A stretch of DNA of 60,000 nucleotides from Apostichopus japonicus (GCF_037975245.1 NC_092561.1:17925001-17985000), one strand, 5' to 3'. Counted from the stretch's first letter, positions 23,045 through 36,034 are shown. Made by a program: numbers and translations. Notes: generated by a model from the sequence alone, not told the origin.

Positions 23045-26000
23045 ATGAGCACCTTAATGGATCTTATACTTTGGATATGGTTTATGCATGCAGTGATAGC
23101 AGCGACAGGTATGTATGTTATCATGCATTTATAGTAATAGTAGCAAAGAGTTTATAAATGGAAGTTCATGTCTGCTTACAAATAAGACTGAGTGGTCAAT
23201 GTTTTCACGTATGCTATTTTTTCACGAATGATATAAGCTAGTTTTATAAATTAACGCGATATTTATTGAAACACGTTAGCATTATTGCGTCTTAACGAAT
23301 TTTGAAGGCATGTTTATGCAGTAATATGATCTAAGCATGCACTATTAAGTGTGCCAAATTTTAGAGCAGCTAATTGTTTAGTCGAATTGATATTCTGATC
23401 ATAACATGTGATATTTCTAATAATTGTATACAACTCTATCAGGATTTGTTCTTATATTCGTGCAATTGTTTGAAGGTTCATAGTAAGAGAGTGAAGAAAA
23501 AGAACGTTAATTCATTGCTAATAGAAAATTATCGAAAACAATATTTAATGTAATGTTTTGAATGTTCATATGCAAGACGTTCCAATCTCCATCGCTCATG
23601 TGCAAATTGAGGTTAATTAGGTTCAGATTCAGTGTACGTCAATCATATAGAAAGATGGTATGGTGCTATCACAATGTGAAACTTAACTCACCATACAACA
23701 TGAATAAATTGGAATTCAGAAACAAGTATTGAAATCCTTACCGCTCATTCGTGAAATGTGTTTTACAAATCATCTTTCCTCAATTTAGGTATAAATTTGT
23801 TCTTTCTCGTTTTCTTAAGAATACGAAATTGACATGACATGGCAATAAAAAGCAACAAGAAAAAAAAAAGCAAGCTCAATGTGCACATATTTTGTTTGTA
23901 TCACAACATATTAACAACTGTGTGGATCTCTACAGCTAACAAAATATTGGATCGTATTATGTATTATGAATTATTTCCTCCAAATGATTAGATTTCCTTT
24001 CACTACTTCCACGAACATGCTTGTCATTTAACTACATTATATTATGCATAGACATTACCCGGTTCAGAACCAAGGGTCGACAGAAGACATGTGACATAAA
24101 ATATTTAACGTATAATTATATAATTAACGTATACTTAACGCTTCTTAACATACACAGTGCAAGTGTCGACTGGGTATGCCAAGAACAATGAAGGACAGAT
24201 ACGTGATTACCTACTGAGTCAAGTCAATTACTCTACGAATGACAGACCTGTCGATGACTCTAGGGACAGTGTTAACGTTACAATGGGATTGATTCTTTTT
24301 ACAATGATGGACTTGGTAATTTTGATTTCTTTTTTTTACAGCAGTAACCTATATTTTTTTCGAAATATCAGTTCTATATTAAGCTGCTTACAGATACCAG
24401 GGTAGCGAAAGGGGGTTCAATTGAAGGGAACGTACTTTGAGGTGGAGAGGGGGGGGGGGGCAGATGGACATATGACTTAAATTTGAGGAGTCAAATCCGT
24501 CTGTCACGTCAAATGTTTCCAGCAAAATGGAACCACTCGTATTCCGTTAAAAAAAAGCAATACTTGAAAGTTTTGTTCACAAGAAAAGAGCACATTAACA
24601 TTACTTTTTCTATAAATGTTGCTATATGAAGGCACTATGTTTATATTATAACTGTAGTGACAAAAATGGGCACTTCTAGTTTTTAAGAAAAAGGGCAATT
24701 TTGAAGCTTTTTTACTACAAAACAAAAACTGCCCCTGACTGCTCCGTTCTCTCACCTTCTCTCACTCTCTCAGTTTTGTTGACATGGTTTTTAAACCAAA
24801 TCTGTAACTTAGACGTTTCTATACACATGAACTTGTTCTTAAAGATTAAAGAAATCAGTGTCTAGAGACAGTACGTCTAAAGACCTGTTACATCTATGTT
24901 ACCGCCTATTCGGGGCAGGATGATATAACCTATTTTTAGAACTGAGTGTACCATCTTTCCATACATTATGTCCAATTTAAGGTAAAATAACTCTGAGATT
25001 GATGATTCCGCGGTTGCTACGACAAAAAAAAAAAAAAAAAAGGAATTTTAGAAATTCTTGTTAAGGTACAAAGCCAAACATTTGTTTTAACTTTTATTCA
25101 CAGAATGAACGCGATCAAGTTTTAACCACCGGCTGTTGGATTTCTTTGGTTGGTTTAATGTATTCAAGTGAAACTGTTCGTAAACTATTTCATTAGATAT
25201 CGTTGTATTCTAAATAAAGTGCTCTACTTGCATTTTGTCGCATGTTATCTATAATTTACCAGATCTTTGGCATACATATTCATTAATGCGAAGAAAAACA
25301 TGCTTCATTTTGAAACTGTTTTACTTTTTTTTAATTGTTTTTTATATTTATTTTCAATTTAATATATGATTTGATTTATCTTGCAATTTGCGACAAAATT
25401 TAACAATTATGTTTAATGAGCAAAGATGTATGTCCACATAATCAGGCAAACATAGTTAAAGAAAGCACTGTTATATCCTACGATATATCCTATGCAATGG
25501 AATTCTGTTTGTGTATTTGTCCCTTCTGTTACTGTTACTTGTCATTAAGCCTCAAAAGAAGATCCTGATAGGATCGCAACGTCAGCCCGTGTTACGTTTA
25601 CACATTCTCTAACACAGGCTCTCTAGTGGATAAGCAGTTTGCTATCAGTTTTGTTTTATTTGGATATTGTTATGTCTGCTCTCTAATTGTTTTTATGTTT
25701 TTTTCTTATCACAATCTATAAATTTGTCAATGCTCTTGTATACATTTTTATTGCCCTCATACTTATACACGGGGAAATACTGAAATTTCAAAATATCAAG
25801 GCTTATTCATTACGGCGAAGTCATTTAAGAAAAGAATTTTAAATTCATTTCTTTGTTTAACATCAGCTAGATTCTCATCGATTTATATTTTTATTTTGAC
25901 TTTTTATTTCATCTACAGCGTTGGCAAGACAACAGGCTGGCTTGGAATGCATCAGATTTTGGAAACGAGACTACTGTTGCAATGTATCCAGAAGAGATCT

Positions 26001-27182
26001 GGACCCCAAGCATTTTCATTAGTAACTCGTAAGTTTATCCTGCTCTCGTTCACCAACATTTAACACTAGATTCTTTACAACCGAACCGAGCAAAAGTAAA
26101 GTAATACCGAGTGAAGAACATGACCAGTTGCTAGTAACCTTATTTATTACTGTTATTACTTAGTTATTACTGTTAAACAACATATGAGATTCAAGATTTG
26201 GGTTTGTCCTCTTTTACTGAGACCGCCTTAAATAACTCATTCCGACCGGTATATATATATATATATATATATACATACATATATATATATATATATACAT
26301 ACATATATATATTTATATATATATATATTTATATATATACACATATATATATATATATGTATATATATAAATATATATAGGAATAACGGAAAAACTGTTA
26401 AACAACTATGCTGCATTTAGAGAAAGGCTGGATCTCGAGTGAGATACAATAATTGAATTAGGTAAGTGATTGGAAGTAAAACAGCCAATGTTTGGTTTTT
26501 GCAGAGCTTTCGAGCAAAACTAGCTCTTCTTCAGTGCATGATCACCGAAAGTGACAAGGAGTAGCAGGAATTGAAACTGTTTTATAGAGAAGATGTCGGC
26601 ATGGTTGTAAAGGCAAAGCGACTTACTGATTTCTGCTGAATAGAGCAGAAGTTTTAGAAATTCGGATTATTTTAATCCGCGTCGGATTATTTTAATCCGA
26701 TTCCGTCGTAATTGTAAAGGAATTGTTTTGGTTTATCTGGGACGGCAAATCGTTTCTGATGTTTAAACCGAATGGTGCCGTGGTCTTTAGGTTTAGTTCC
26801 CAGAAATTTTCTTTCGCTTTCCTAGATTTATCTGTCCAAGAATCGTTCTGGTCAATGGCAATAACACGCATGCGGTTTAAACATCAGAAACGATTTGCCG
26901 TCCCAGATAAACCAAAACAATTCCTTTACAATTACGACGGAATCGGATTAAAATAATCCGACGCGGATTAAAATAATCCGAATTTCTAAAACTTCTGCTC
27001 TATTCAGCAGAAATCAGTAAGTCGCTTTGCCTTTACAACCATGCCGACATCTTCTCTATAAAACAGTTTCAATTCCTGCTACTCCTTGTCACTTTCGGTG
27101 ATCATGCACTGAAGAAGAGCTAGTTTTGCTCGAAAGCTCTGCAAAAACCAAACATTGGCTGTTTTACTTCCAATCACTTACC

Positions 27183-27237
<55 letters not shown>

Positions 27238-29949
27238 TGTGATGTATTTGCGAACATGTCATAAGGTTAACATCGATGAGAGAATTTGTTCTTGTTTCTG
27301 CTGAATGTCATTTAACGTCATGTACTTAATAACTTAGTTTATGTTTTCATAAACTTGCTCAGGTTGGACACGGAATCTATGAGTATCGCTTCCCCGGGCA
27401 GGGGTGTGCTCCTTCTCACCTCAGATGGCACGGTCAGCCTCTCAACTACCATAGTACTCTCAACTAAATGCAGTCTAATGTATGTAACAATGAATTGAAT
27501 AGATAATTCCACTATTTTCATCTTATACGTTGGGTGCATATTTATATGTGAAAACATTTCACAATTAAAGTACTATGTAATTACAGAGCAAAAAAAAAAA
27601 AAAAAAAAAAAAAACGAAAAACACCAGAAACCAACGGAATATTGTGTGTGTGTATATCTAGACAGTTATTCAAAGCCAATTTATACGCGTTAACACACCA
27701 GCAGAATCACTGTGGTCGAGTGGTACGGACTTCTGTTCGTGTATATGTTTATATCTAGAACAGAATTCACCGTATGATGCAAAGTGATAACGCCTCATAA
27801 AGTGATATTTAACATCATATAATAAACGTCAATGTGATCTAAGGTGACTGGAAATGATGTGCTGAACGTACCATCATGTGATTAACAGCAGGAACCATTT
27901 TTACTTCGAGGTAAAAAGCAATACAAATGACTGTTTTGCAATAGTTGTGTTTCTTCAGAATTCTTGGGTGTTCTGTTCAGTTTTCGACAATTGCTCAGCG
28001 TTTTAACAACATTTTTATCTATTCTTTATACAGGGTTCAGTACTTCCCCTACGATACTCAACTGTGCCCTTTATACTTCTTTCCCGAGAATCAACCCTCC
28101 GAAAAAATCAGTCTCATTTCGTCATCTCCAATAGACGCAACTGCAAAAGACGATAACAATGAATGGACTGTCGTTAACTTCACTAGTAACAACGGGGAAT
28201 ATTTAATGCCAGGACTTACTCCAAATAATTCTACCTCCTTGTTAAGTTACGGCGTGTATTGTCTTTTCCTTCAAAGAGATCCAAGTTACTATATCTCAAC
28301 TCTTGTGATACCCTCATCGGTTTTAAGTTTACTAGCTTTTGCGACGTTCTGCTTGCCTCCTGATTGTGGAGAGAGAATATCACTCGGAGTGTCAATGGTT
28401 CTTGGATTAACTGTATTTCAACTCCTAGTAGCGGACATTTTACCGACAACTAAAGGCTTACCTATTCTCAATCAGTACCTAAGTAGAAACTTTATGATGG
28501 CTTGCTTAACTATACCATTTTCATTAATGAATATCAAATTAGCATATGGTGACAGCAAAGTTTTCCTCTTGAAGTTTTCTTTTACTAGGAAACTTTTCGT
28601 AGAATATTTGCCTCGTATAACAATGGTCCCTTCATACACGGAAAGAATACGGAATGTAGGAACCAATCACATGAATCCGGTCCAAACGAAGGAAATACTT
28701 GGAAATAAATTCGAGAGCGAATTTCCAGTGATGCCATCTACTCATGAAGACAACGTCAGTAAAAGAGAGAAAGTAAGTGGAACCTTATTGAGAATTATAG
28801 AATATAATAAAACGTCTTTTGAAACGTCAAATAATTGTTTAAATAAATTGTTTCCCATACATACTTGCATATTCCAAATTTTAGAAAAACACGTGATTAC
28901 CAACTTCGTCTTTCACATTTGCTCTCAATTGCTATCTATTTCTTTCAGGTTTGATCACTCAAAATTTTTACATTTGTGTAGCCCAATCACATAACTTCAT
29001 TGTCAAAACGTAGAGATATTTTGTGTATAAGTTGAATTCTTTTCTTATTTGAAAAAAAAGTTCTAATAGGCCGGTAAACATCGTTTAAACTCTAACGGTA
29101 ACTATTGCCGATTTGTTTTTAAATTGTCGGCTGTTCAACCTGTACTGGCATCTTCAAAGATCCATGTTGTCTTTGTAGAAATATATTTTCTATTACAGTT
29201 GCCAACATTTGCATGTGTTACAAGTTTGTGTGCACCTACGTTAAGAACCTTTTAAATTATGCAAAACATCAAAACCAAAACGGCAACATGAACTTAAAAC
29301 AAATCATTAGAAAAAACAAACCACAACATCAAAACATCCCCACATTCCAGCACGATCCAGTCAACCGATCTCCCAAAGCCAAACATTGTACCCAGTGACT
29401 ATTTAACGATCATCCGTAACCCTCCCTGATGCAGAATGAAGGTGACCAGACAATCACATACCAAACAAACAGTCCCAAAACATGAGTATTGCGTTCAAGA
29501 CTACCACATCCAGCTGTCGGTCACAAATCAGATAATGACGCAGTAAGGAAATCAACATCAGGGCCCTGTGTAAATACTCCACCACAGTTTACTAAAGCCA
29601 TCGTTCAACTTGACGATCAACAGGTGTACACACATTTTTACGTACAGCTTATATTACCTTATATTTCCTTATTTCGTATATTTCCTTTATTCCTATATTT
29701 CATTCTAGCTTTGCATTCAAATACACATCGGTTTACTGCAAACTTATGACCACTTTAAGAAATTAAAGAATCACGAATTACCTTCTCTTAACTCCACAGG
29801 ACAAGATCGAAGCTCGTACAGTTGCTCTGGTCATGGACAAACTCCTGTTGTTCGCCTTCCTCATAGCCTTTGCAACCTTCTCCATCAGTACGATCATTCA
29901 ATTCAACCAAAACCCTGGAGTACCTCCTTATTCTTGCAAGGAATACTAA
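23045..29949 (+). CDS. channel gene A: nicotinic-receptor-like Cys-loop ligand-gated ion channel subunit, 7 exons, 460 aa
   Basis: Pentameric ligand-gated channel subunit of the plasma membrane. Exons: 23045-23108, 24158-24315, 25104-25148, 25919-26028, 27363-27479, 28034-28772, 29800-29949; all GT/AG, 1383 nt, frame closed. Exon 1 gives a signal peptide ([19 protein letters not shown]). Exons 2-5 encode the extracellular beta-sandwich: the loop-D Trp in exon 4 ([10 protein letters not shown]) and IWTP of loop A. The Cys-loop is Cys162-Cys176 with FPYDTQ. Exon 6 holds TM1-TM3: [11 protein letters not shown] precedes TM2, with Glu at -1', Ser 2', Leu 9', Asp 20', which is the cation-channel pattern. 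Exon 7 is TM4. There is no loop-C Cys pair and no loop-B Trp, so it is not a canonical acetylcholine-binding alpha subunit. The M3-M4 loop is short. Intron 4 contains a Penelope-like fold-back. No clear AATAAA was found downstream. Confidence 0.9.
26250..26380. repeat. (TA)n microsatellite, left flank of the Penelope-like insertion
   Basis: About 130 bp of TA with TACATACATATA and TATTTATA interruptions, immediately before the conserved repeat sequence starting at about 26380. A second (TA)n tract (about 27185-27236) borders the other side. Confidence 0.85.
26500..26538 (-). ncRNA. hammerhead-ribozyme-like motif, copy 1
   Basis: Reverse-strand order: TGCA, CTGAAGA (fits the CUGANGA core), a stem GAGC/GCTC with a 7-nt loop and one extra A, GAAA, AGCT, C, then TGCA. 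TGCA pairs with TGCA as a short stem I, and the self-complementary AGCT could form the minimal stem III typical of Penelope-like element ribozymes, with cleavage expected after the C. The extra A before stem II departs from the strict consensus. Activity is not shown. Confidence 0.45.
27105..27143 (+). ncRNA. hammerhead-ribozyme-like motif, copy 2
   Basis: The same 39-nt arrangement as copy 1, in the right arm of the fold-back and on the + strand (core CTGAAGA at 27109-27115, GAAA at 27132-27135). In a gene A transcript this copy would be in the sense orientation within intron 4. Confidence 0.45.
28773..29799 (+). other. channel gene A intron 6
   Basis: Between the TM3/M3-M4 exon and the TM4 exon. 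Reading through the donor at 28773 would give about 74 extra codons to a stop at 28994, producing a subunit without TM4. This tail has no family similarity, so it is treated as intron. Confidence 0.6.
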
Positions 29950-30593
29950 CTTTATGTCGATACTGTTCCATCTACAGAAGGTTTAATGCATGTTAAGATA
30001 TATTGTGTTTAATTTATTCACAAAGGAGACGATTATACGGCAAATTAAACTTGGTTTTGCACCTTTAAGTAATATGTTTGATGAATGATGACATAGGATA
30101 ATTTAGAAATAATTTATCTCGTCTGCAAGTAAGAATAATCACTGGTCAGTAATTGACAAAACATTACCTTGTATATAGTTAACAGAACTGCGGAACAAGG
30201 ATCATGTAAGTCATTAATTAATGTTATCTTGTGTGTGTATGGTGTCGTAGATGCGATTACGCACATGAATTTGTTAATTTGGCTTTGTGGAGGTATTTAT
30301 CGATGGCGAGGGTAAAGCCGGGGGATGGGTAGGAAGATGGTCACTGCCCACCAACTTCATCGTCCGGCGGGGGATTTTTTAAGAACAAATTTCACCCCAA
30401 AACATAATTTGTGAATGGAATTAAGAAGCACAAACTTGCGCTTAGGCGTAAGTAATATTCTAAATATGCTTCAGAATGAACCATTTGAATTACAACGTGC
30501 AATGTTTGGGGGAGTTATTAATCAACATCACAAGTGAAAAAAAGTTAACGATATATTTCTTCCACAATACTTTCTTCAATTTACTATGACGGT

Positions 30594-30893
30594 GAATATT
30601 GTTTGATGCAGCATGTTACTTTAAGAGTTTGCCACGCTAATTGCTGTTATGTACGTTTTAAGTGGTCATGTATTATTATGCTAATTTGTAAGCATAGAGC
30701 ACAATTAGCGCAGTTTCAGGTTACGGTCAAGTAACCTGATAGGAAATATTGTTTGATGCAGCATGTTACTTTAAGAGTTTGCCACGCTTATTGCTGTTAT
30801 GTACGTTTTAAGTGGTCATGTATTATTATGCTAATTTGTAAGCATAGAGCACAATTAGCGCAGTTTCAGGTTACGGTCAAGTAACCTTATAGG
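30594..30893. repeat. two tandem copies of a 150-bp unit
   Basis: GTTTGATGCAGCATGTTACT begins at 30601 and again at 30751; the copies differ by very few bases. Each ends with the imperfect palindrome AGGTTACGGTCAAGTAACCT. No ORF is present. It is intergenic between genes A and B. Confidence 0.85.
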
Positions 30894-31363
30894 AAAGAAA
30901 AAAGAAAAGAAAGACAATAATTTTCCAAGGAGTGGCTTGTTCTCTTCTTCGAGTGGCACCAGTCTGTCTGTCACGCCACGTTAAAGAACTATGAGGTCTG
31001 CCTACCCCTGAAGACACATCTTCCCGTTCCGGTCTTTCTTTAAACTACCAACCCGTCTGTTTTTGACTCTTACTTGCTTCTCTTTTGCTACCACTTTAAG
31101 ACCTGTTCTCTTTTTGGACATATTCCCTTCCTGAATTGTTATTTATTTTACGCTGTCCTGAAGCTTCCGGATACACCCTCTATATAGGACACCTCGGCGA
31201 GGAGCCCAATGGCAGCCGGCCAACCCGAGGTACCTATACGCTCGCTAAGTTAACTTTAAAGTACCGGTACGTGCTGTATTAATGTTAAGTGGTTTGTTTC
31301 CACCAAGACACACTGATTAGATTCATTTTTAAAGACTACCTCCTAGTACCTGGACTTCGTAAC

Positions 31364-31396
31364 AATATATATATATATATATGTATATATATATGC

Positions 31397-31439
<43 letters not shown>

Positions 31440-31660
31440 TCACTATATATAGGTCACTTTCGGTGATCATGCACTGAAGAAGAGCTAGTTTTGCTCGAAA
31501 GCTCTGCAAAAACCAAACATTGGCTGTTTTACTTCCAATCACTTACCTAATTCAATTATTGTATCTCACTCGAGATCCAGCCTTTCTCTAAATGCAGCAT
31601 AGTTGTTTAACAGTTTTTCCGTTATTCCTATATATATATATATATATATATATGCATACA
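31364..31660 (+). mobile_element. Penelope-like element terminal fragment between (TA)n tracts
   Basis: 31453-31632 is the reverse complement of about 26380-26545, including the hammerhead-like segment and the end ...AACAGTTTTTCCGTTATTCC. It is flanked by (TA)n on both sides (31364-31440 and 31630-31660), as is the copy in gene A intron 4. This suggests that (TA)n targets or tails belong to this family. Confidence 0.65.
31470..31508 (+). ncRNA. hammerhead-ribozyme-like motif, copy 3
   Basis: The same 39-nt motif as in the gene A fold-back: TGCA, CTGAAGA at 31474-31480, stem-loop, GAAA, AGCT-C, TGCA. It is intergenic and isolated from any endonuclease sequence. Confidence 0.45.
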
Positions 31661-34600
31661 TCATATATATGTCAGATATTGATAACATTCGATGAGAAAT
31701 CCACGAAATCTTAATTATCTAAGTTGGATGCCTTTTTCAAAACTTAATAACATAATTTCTGCTAGTGTGTTTCCAGTTAGTGGACACTCTTTAACATGTG
31801 ATTGGATGGTGACTCTTGGAAATGTGGATTCATCATAGCTAGGAATTTAAGCAACCTGTGACTACTGTTTATCGCTTAATGTTTGATTAAATGTTGCTGC
31901 GAAGTGAAACAATCTTAGAATGGCCTATCAAACAAATTATTATAAATCCATCTTGTAAAACAGGATTAATAATGATAAACCATTTTCTCGGAGCGTTCAC
32001 ATTATTTCAAAATCTGTCGAATATTGGTGTTTTTTTGTTGTTGACGCTATGCTATCGTTATACGAAGGTAATATCAGCTACCATACCATAACATACCATT
32101 TAAAACAATTACGTAGCAATAAAATCAAATATAACGAGGTTTGTATATTGAACTTAAGGAATGACTTATCCTATTATCACTTTTATTTTTAAGATTTTCG
32201 TTCAATTCTGAAACTTATTTCCAGAAGACCTTCGGGCCTGAAGTAATCACACTCCAGCCATTGAAAATACGGCATTAATTTAAATATTGAAAGGACTCTT
32301 CTCTCTGTTTTCAATAAAGGTTAAATCGTTAACCCAATGATTTGATTTAGTGGTAGTGTTGCATCAATAAATCCAAAGATAATATAACTTAACGACCAAG
32401 ACGTTGATAGCCTATGAGATGAATGTTTTACTCTTTGCAGTATGACAGAGCAAACAACTAGTAGATATTTTGTTCAACGACTCTCGTGATTGTTGTAACG
32501 TTGCCATGGACTTCAGAATTCTCGTGACCACTAATAGTCTGAGTGGTAAAGACAAACAATGACGAGACGATTTTTTAATCGATTGCCTACTTTCAGGTTT
32601 AATTATTTTACTTTCTTGAAACGGGAAATCTTGGTTATTTGTCGGCTGTTAATGAGACACTCACCATAAAAGTACTTCACCTGAATGACATTGCAAAGTT
32701 TAACCTTCAAAGTTAAATGCTTGCTCTGATATTACTGACCGGTATGGCAAGCACTCGAGCTAAATAACCTTAAAGTATAGATTGACATAGGAATCTGCCC
32801 ATATTGGGTTCGGGGAATGGATCAGATGTAATTTTGCATTTAAAATATTTTCTCGAGTAATATTAATATAAACAAATATTAATGAGCTACGTGGCAAGGT
32901 CAAATCATTGCTCTTGATAGTTAAATATGTAATATGTAATGTCAAGTTAGCTGTCAATATCGAAACTAAGTTTACTGTAGGAATTGTGTCTATGTTTGAC
33001 AGGTTATTGTTAACCAGGGTCATATCTGTGATGTGTTTTGTGACCGTTATCGCTGAATAAGTCTGCTTTTTATAATTCTTAATATTATTAATCTTAATAC
33101 TATTAATCTTATTTCTTTCATTTTCATGATTTTCATTTCTTATTGTGAGTTCAAACTAAAGTCTTTCTTATTTACGTTCTATATGCTAATATTTGTAATT
33201 TTTTTTTCGTGTAGTAGTTAAGTAATATTTATTTTATTCACTGTTTGTTCTTTTCCTACTTTGTATTCATCTTGGTTGAGCAGAAATATATTAAAACATA
33301 TGAGACACATACAGCAGTTGAGGACACATGCTAACACTTACACGGTCGAAGAAATATGTACTTTGTTTATCTTTTCCCACCTTTGTTTTGCTTTTATCTC
33401 TGATTTCTATTCTGCTAATAACAGATTTAATAACTCTATCTCAGTAATACCATGGGATCCTATGCACTAAAGCACTGTGATTTTTTAATTTAAGATATCG
33501 GATTGTTGAAAACTTTAACAAAATCTAGGGAAGGATACACACTCACAGAATTTGAAGAAAACTATGATACAGAACAAATTAAGATTTAGTAGAAATATTT
33601 TGATGCAAAGTTACCGTAATTGATTGAGATAAATATAATTTTCATTTTTATGTATTCCTTAATGAGGTGAAAGGATACCATTTGTATGGTAAAATGCCCG
33701 CCGATACGATTTTCAACCACACATGTTAACCTTACCCAAAGCATTGTTGTATGGTACAGGATTTACCGGTACTATGCTAGAGATATAAACTACCGTTGAC
33801 AGGAACATATCAAAATCAAATCGTTAGTACTGCAAAAAACATATATATCCTTAAGGTAACAGTCAACAGGTCCTTCAGTTAACCTTTCCACCTAAAGATA
33901 TCATGATTATGCAAGATATCACATTCCTGTCTCTGACGTCAAAGCGATTGGAGAGCAAATATTTTCAAGCCCGTACGTACGTTATTAGTTGGTCAGAAGG
34001 CTTAAAGTAATAACTTTTATTTCCACCTTGCTCTTTACCAGTCAAAGACAATGATTTTCACAGAAACATTTGTTGTTACATACGGGCATAGATCATCAAT
34101 TTCACGTCAGTACAGAGCACGTGTGTGAGAATTGATAGTTAAAGTGATTGTCCTATGAAATATCAGCTACTCTTCACTTCACATTTCTAAAGTGCTAACT
34201 GACAGGCACAACTGAATTTACGGTATAGACCTATGGTAATTTACCATGATAGAACATTGAATACCTTACATCTTTCACCTCCAAGTTCAAATAATTACAT
34301 AGACATAGGCTTCTAGTTTAAGTTAGAAAGTAAAACCCGCTTAATAATTGAATAACAGTTAGTATGACATTTTGTACAGATGCATACATCGAGAATGGTG
34401 AACTCAACCTCTTGTAAGACCAATAGAAACTCAAAACATTGAACAAAGAAGATTCAATCACGAGTGCATAATGAAATCAGAGTACAAAATTGATGAAAAT
34501 GTAAATAAAATGAGAGATAAGTATCACGTTTTCACACAAGAGCTTCCAATTATCAGGTAGTCATGATGATTACGAGGACAGCAAATTGTACTTTAGATGT

Positions 34601-35365
34601 CATATTTTAATTACATAGGTGAGTTGGTGTCAAAGACTCATATCCGCCGTTGAAAGCCTCACTAAGTAATTAATTCTCATCGCCAAACCATGAAATATAT
34701 TTGATAGTGGTATTTGAGCACATAATAGCTTTGTAAACCAAGGTAGGATTGTAATAAGGATTTTATCGGCATTATTAAAAGGAAGCTTGTGATTACAATT
34801 TTGCACTGTGATTTTCCAAGCTATCATAAGAACGTCTAATTTCCTTTAGAATGTTTGCATGGTCAGTTTGCTTGAATTATCAGTTATTTATTAAGCATAT
34901 GATAAGTCACTAGAAAGTGGATAAAAGAAACTGGTCTCTAGAAACTGGTTTCTATGCTGATAAAAGTAATCACGTAATGGCTCGGAAGTCTCATGTATAG
35001 CTGAACGAAAGTAGCTGATACCTTTCCGTCAATGAGACCTAAATAAGGTTAACTTTAGTTGGCCTTGGTATAGTCACAGTGAACTGATTTATTTCTTTTA
35101 CATCGATCTTACATTGATCTGCGACTTCAATAATGAAGTGTCAGTAAATTACATCGAAACGGAAAATAAATGCCTACTCAGTCACAGTTAAGTTGGAGAT
35201 GATGCAAACAAGTTATAAAAAGAGTACAAGCGTTAACGCATAATGGAAAGAAATGATCGTAATGAATACATTGATCGAATAAATGCCGAATATTATGATT
35301 CAAATCATCCATGACGCAGTAACCGTAGACTAGTACAAAGCATGATGATAAAGACTTCATAAAGA
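31661..35365. other. AT-rich intergenic DNA, no gene recognised
   Basis: Only short ORFs without family similarity occur. No conserved splice-bounded exon, repeat array or transposon end was recognised in this stretch. Confidence 0.4.
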
Positions 35366-35791
35366 TTATTGTGAGTAATATCTTTCTTCGACTGTAACAA
35401 CTTTTTTATAACACGATTGATATTTTAGCGAGAAATCTCTCTTGAGTAAAATTTGTCCATCACCTGTGTCTACCATAATTTTAGATGGGATACAAACCTT
35501 TAAGTACGAGTTCAGCGTTTCTAATACAATAACATATGCAAGTACACATTCGAGGAGTAGTTTATTGACATTTTCACTGAGTACCATGACTGCAAGTACA
35601 ATATGAGTACAGGAAAATAAACTGGAGTACGGGTACGCCATCGAATTCCATGCGAGGTTATTTCTGGTAAAATAGACTATTATAGTACCTGATGTATCTT
35701 CAGAAATCTTCAAAATCATGTTAAAAGCATAATCTAACATGGAAACCTTATCAAATTGATACAAACGAGTTCGGTATGGCCCAGTAAACAC
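35366..35791 (-). CDS. unrecognised 141-codon ORF
   Basis: An open frame from an ATG at 35791 to a stop at 35366, longer than most chance ORFs in this AT-rich DNA. Its first few codons lie inside the MITE at 35779-36034, which argues against the annotated start. The composition is ordinary, with Val/Leu-rich stretches near the middle, but no family is recognised. It could be a chance ORF or part of a lineage-specific gene. Confidence 0.15.
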   Translation of the reverse strand: MFTGPYRTRLYQFDKVSMLDYAFNMILKISEDTSGTIIVYFTRNNLAWNSMAYPYSSLFSCTHIVLAVMVLSENVNKLLLECVLAYVIVLETLNSYLKVCIPSKIMVDTGDGQILLKRDFSLKYQSCYKKVVTVEERYYSQ

Positions 35792-36034
35792 AAAACGTTA
35801 TCATAACATTTATAAAAGAGCCTCTAAAATACGTTTTTCTAACGTTTAATGTGGTGTTATGAAAACGTCGACATAACGTTGTTATGAGATATTAATGTTA
35901 TATTAACGTTTTAACGAAAACATGTTTTGAAATAATAGCCTGTAAACGTTTTCGTGACAGATTTACTACACCACAAAAAACGTTATCAAAACAAAAGACG
36001 AAACGTTTTAAAAACGTTTTTGTGTTTGCTGGGG
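35779..36034. mobile_element. MITE with CCCAGYAAACACAAAA termini
   Basis: The left end CCCAGTAAACACAAAACGTT and the right end, on the reverse strand CCCCAGCAAACACAAAAACG, are terminal inverted repeats. The interior is ~255 bp of AACGTTTT-rich, partly self-complementary sequence with no ORF. It is a non-autonomous DNA element; the superfamily was not assigned. Confidence 0.7.

Larger units (their letters stand above)
26380..27184 (-). mobile_element. Penelope-like element 3' remnant arranged as a perfect fold-back
   Basis: The arms at 26459-26770 and 26873-27184 (312 bp each) appear to be exact reverse complements, with a 102-bp loop. Reading the - strand from 26875 through the loop into the left arm gives [20 protein letters not shown] then [10 protein letters not shown]. 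This resembles the C-terminal end of the GIY-YIG endonuclease of Penelope-like retroelements (R.RE.FWI..L.T..P.GLN). Downstream on that strand comes a non-coding region ending in a hammerhead-like motif. The sequence 26380-26545 recurs in reverse at 31453-31632. It lies in intron 4 of channel gene A. Confidence 0.65.

Noticed and set aside
22723-23124. 133-codon reverse-strand ORF
   Set aside because: It lies antisense across the signal-peptide exon of gene A, with no family similarity; considered a shadow.
26723-26956. 77-codon + strand ORF in the fold-back
   Set aside because: The opposite strand carries the Penelope-like endonuclease signature; the + ORF is its complement.
28773-28994. 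Channel A ending by read-through after exon 6
   Set aside because: A canonical GTAAGT donor and a matching TM4 exon at 29800 with correct phase make splicing far more likely. It is kept only as a possible intron-retention form.
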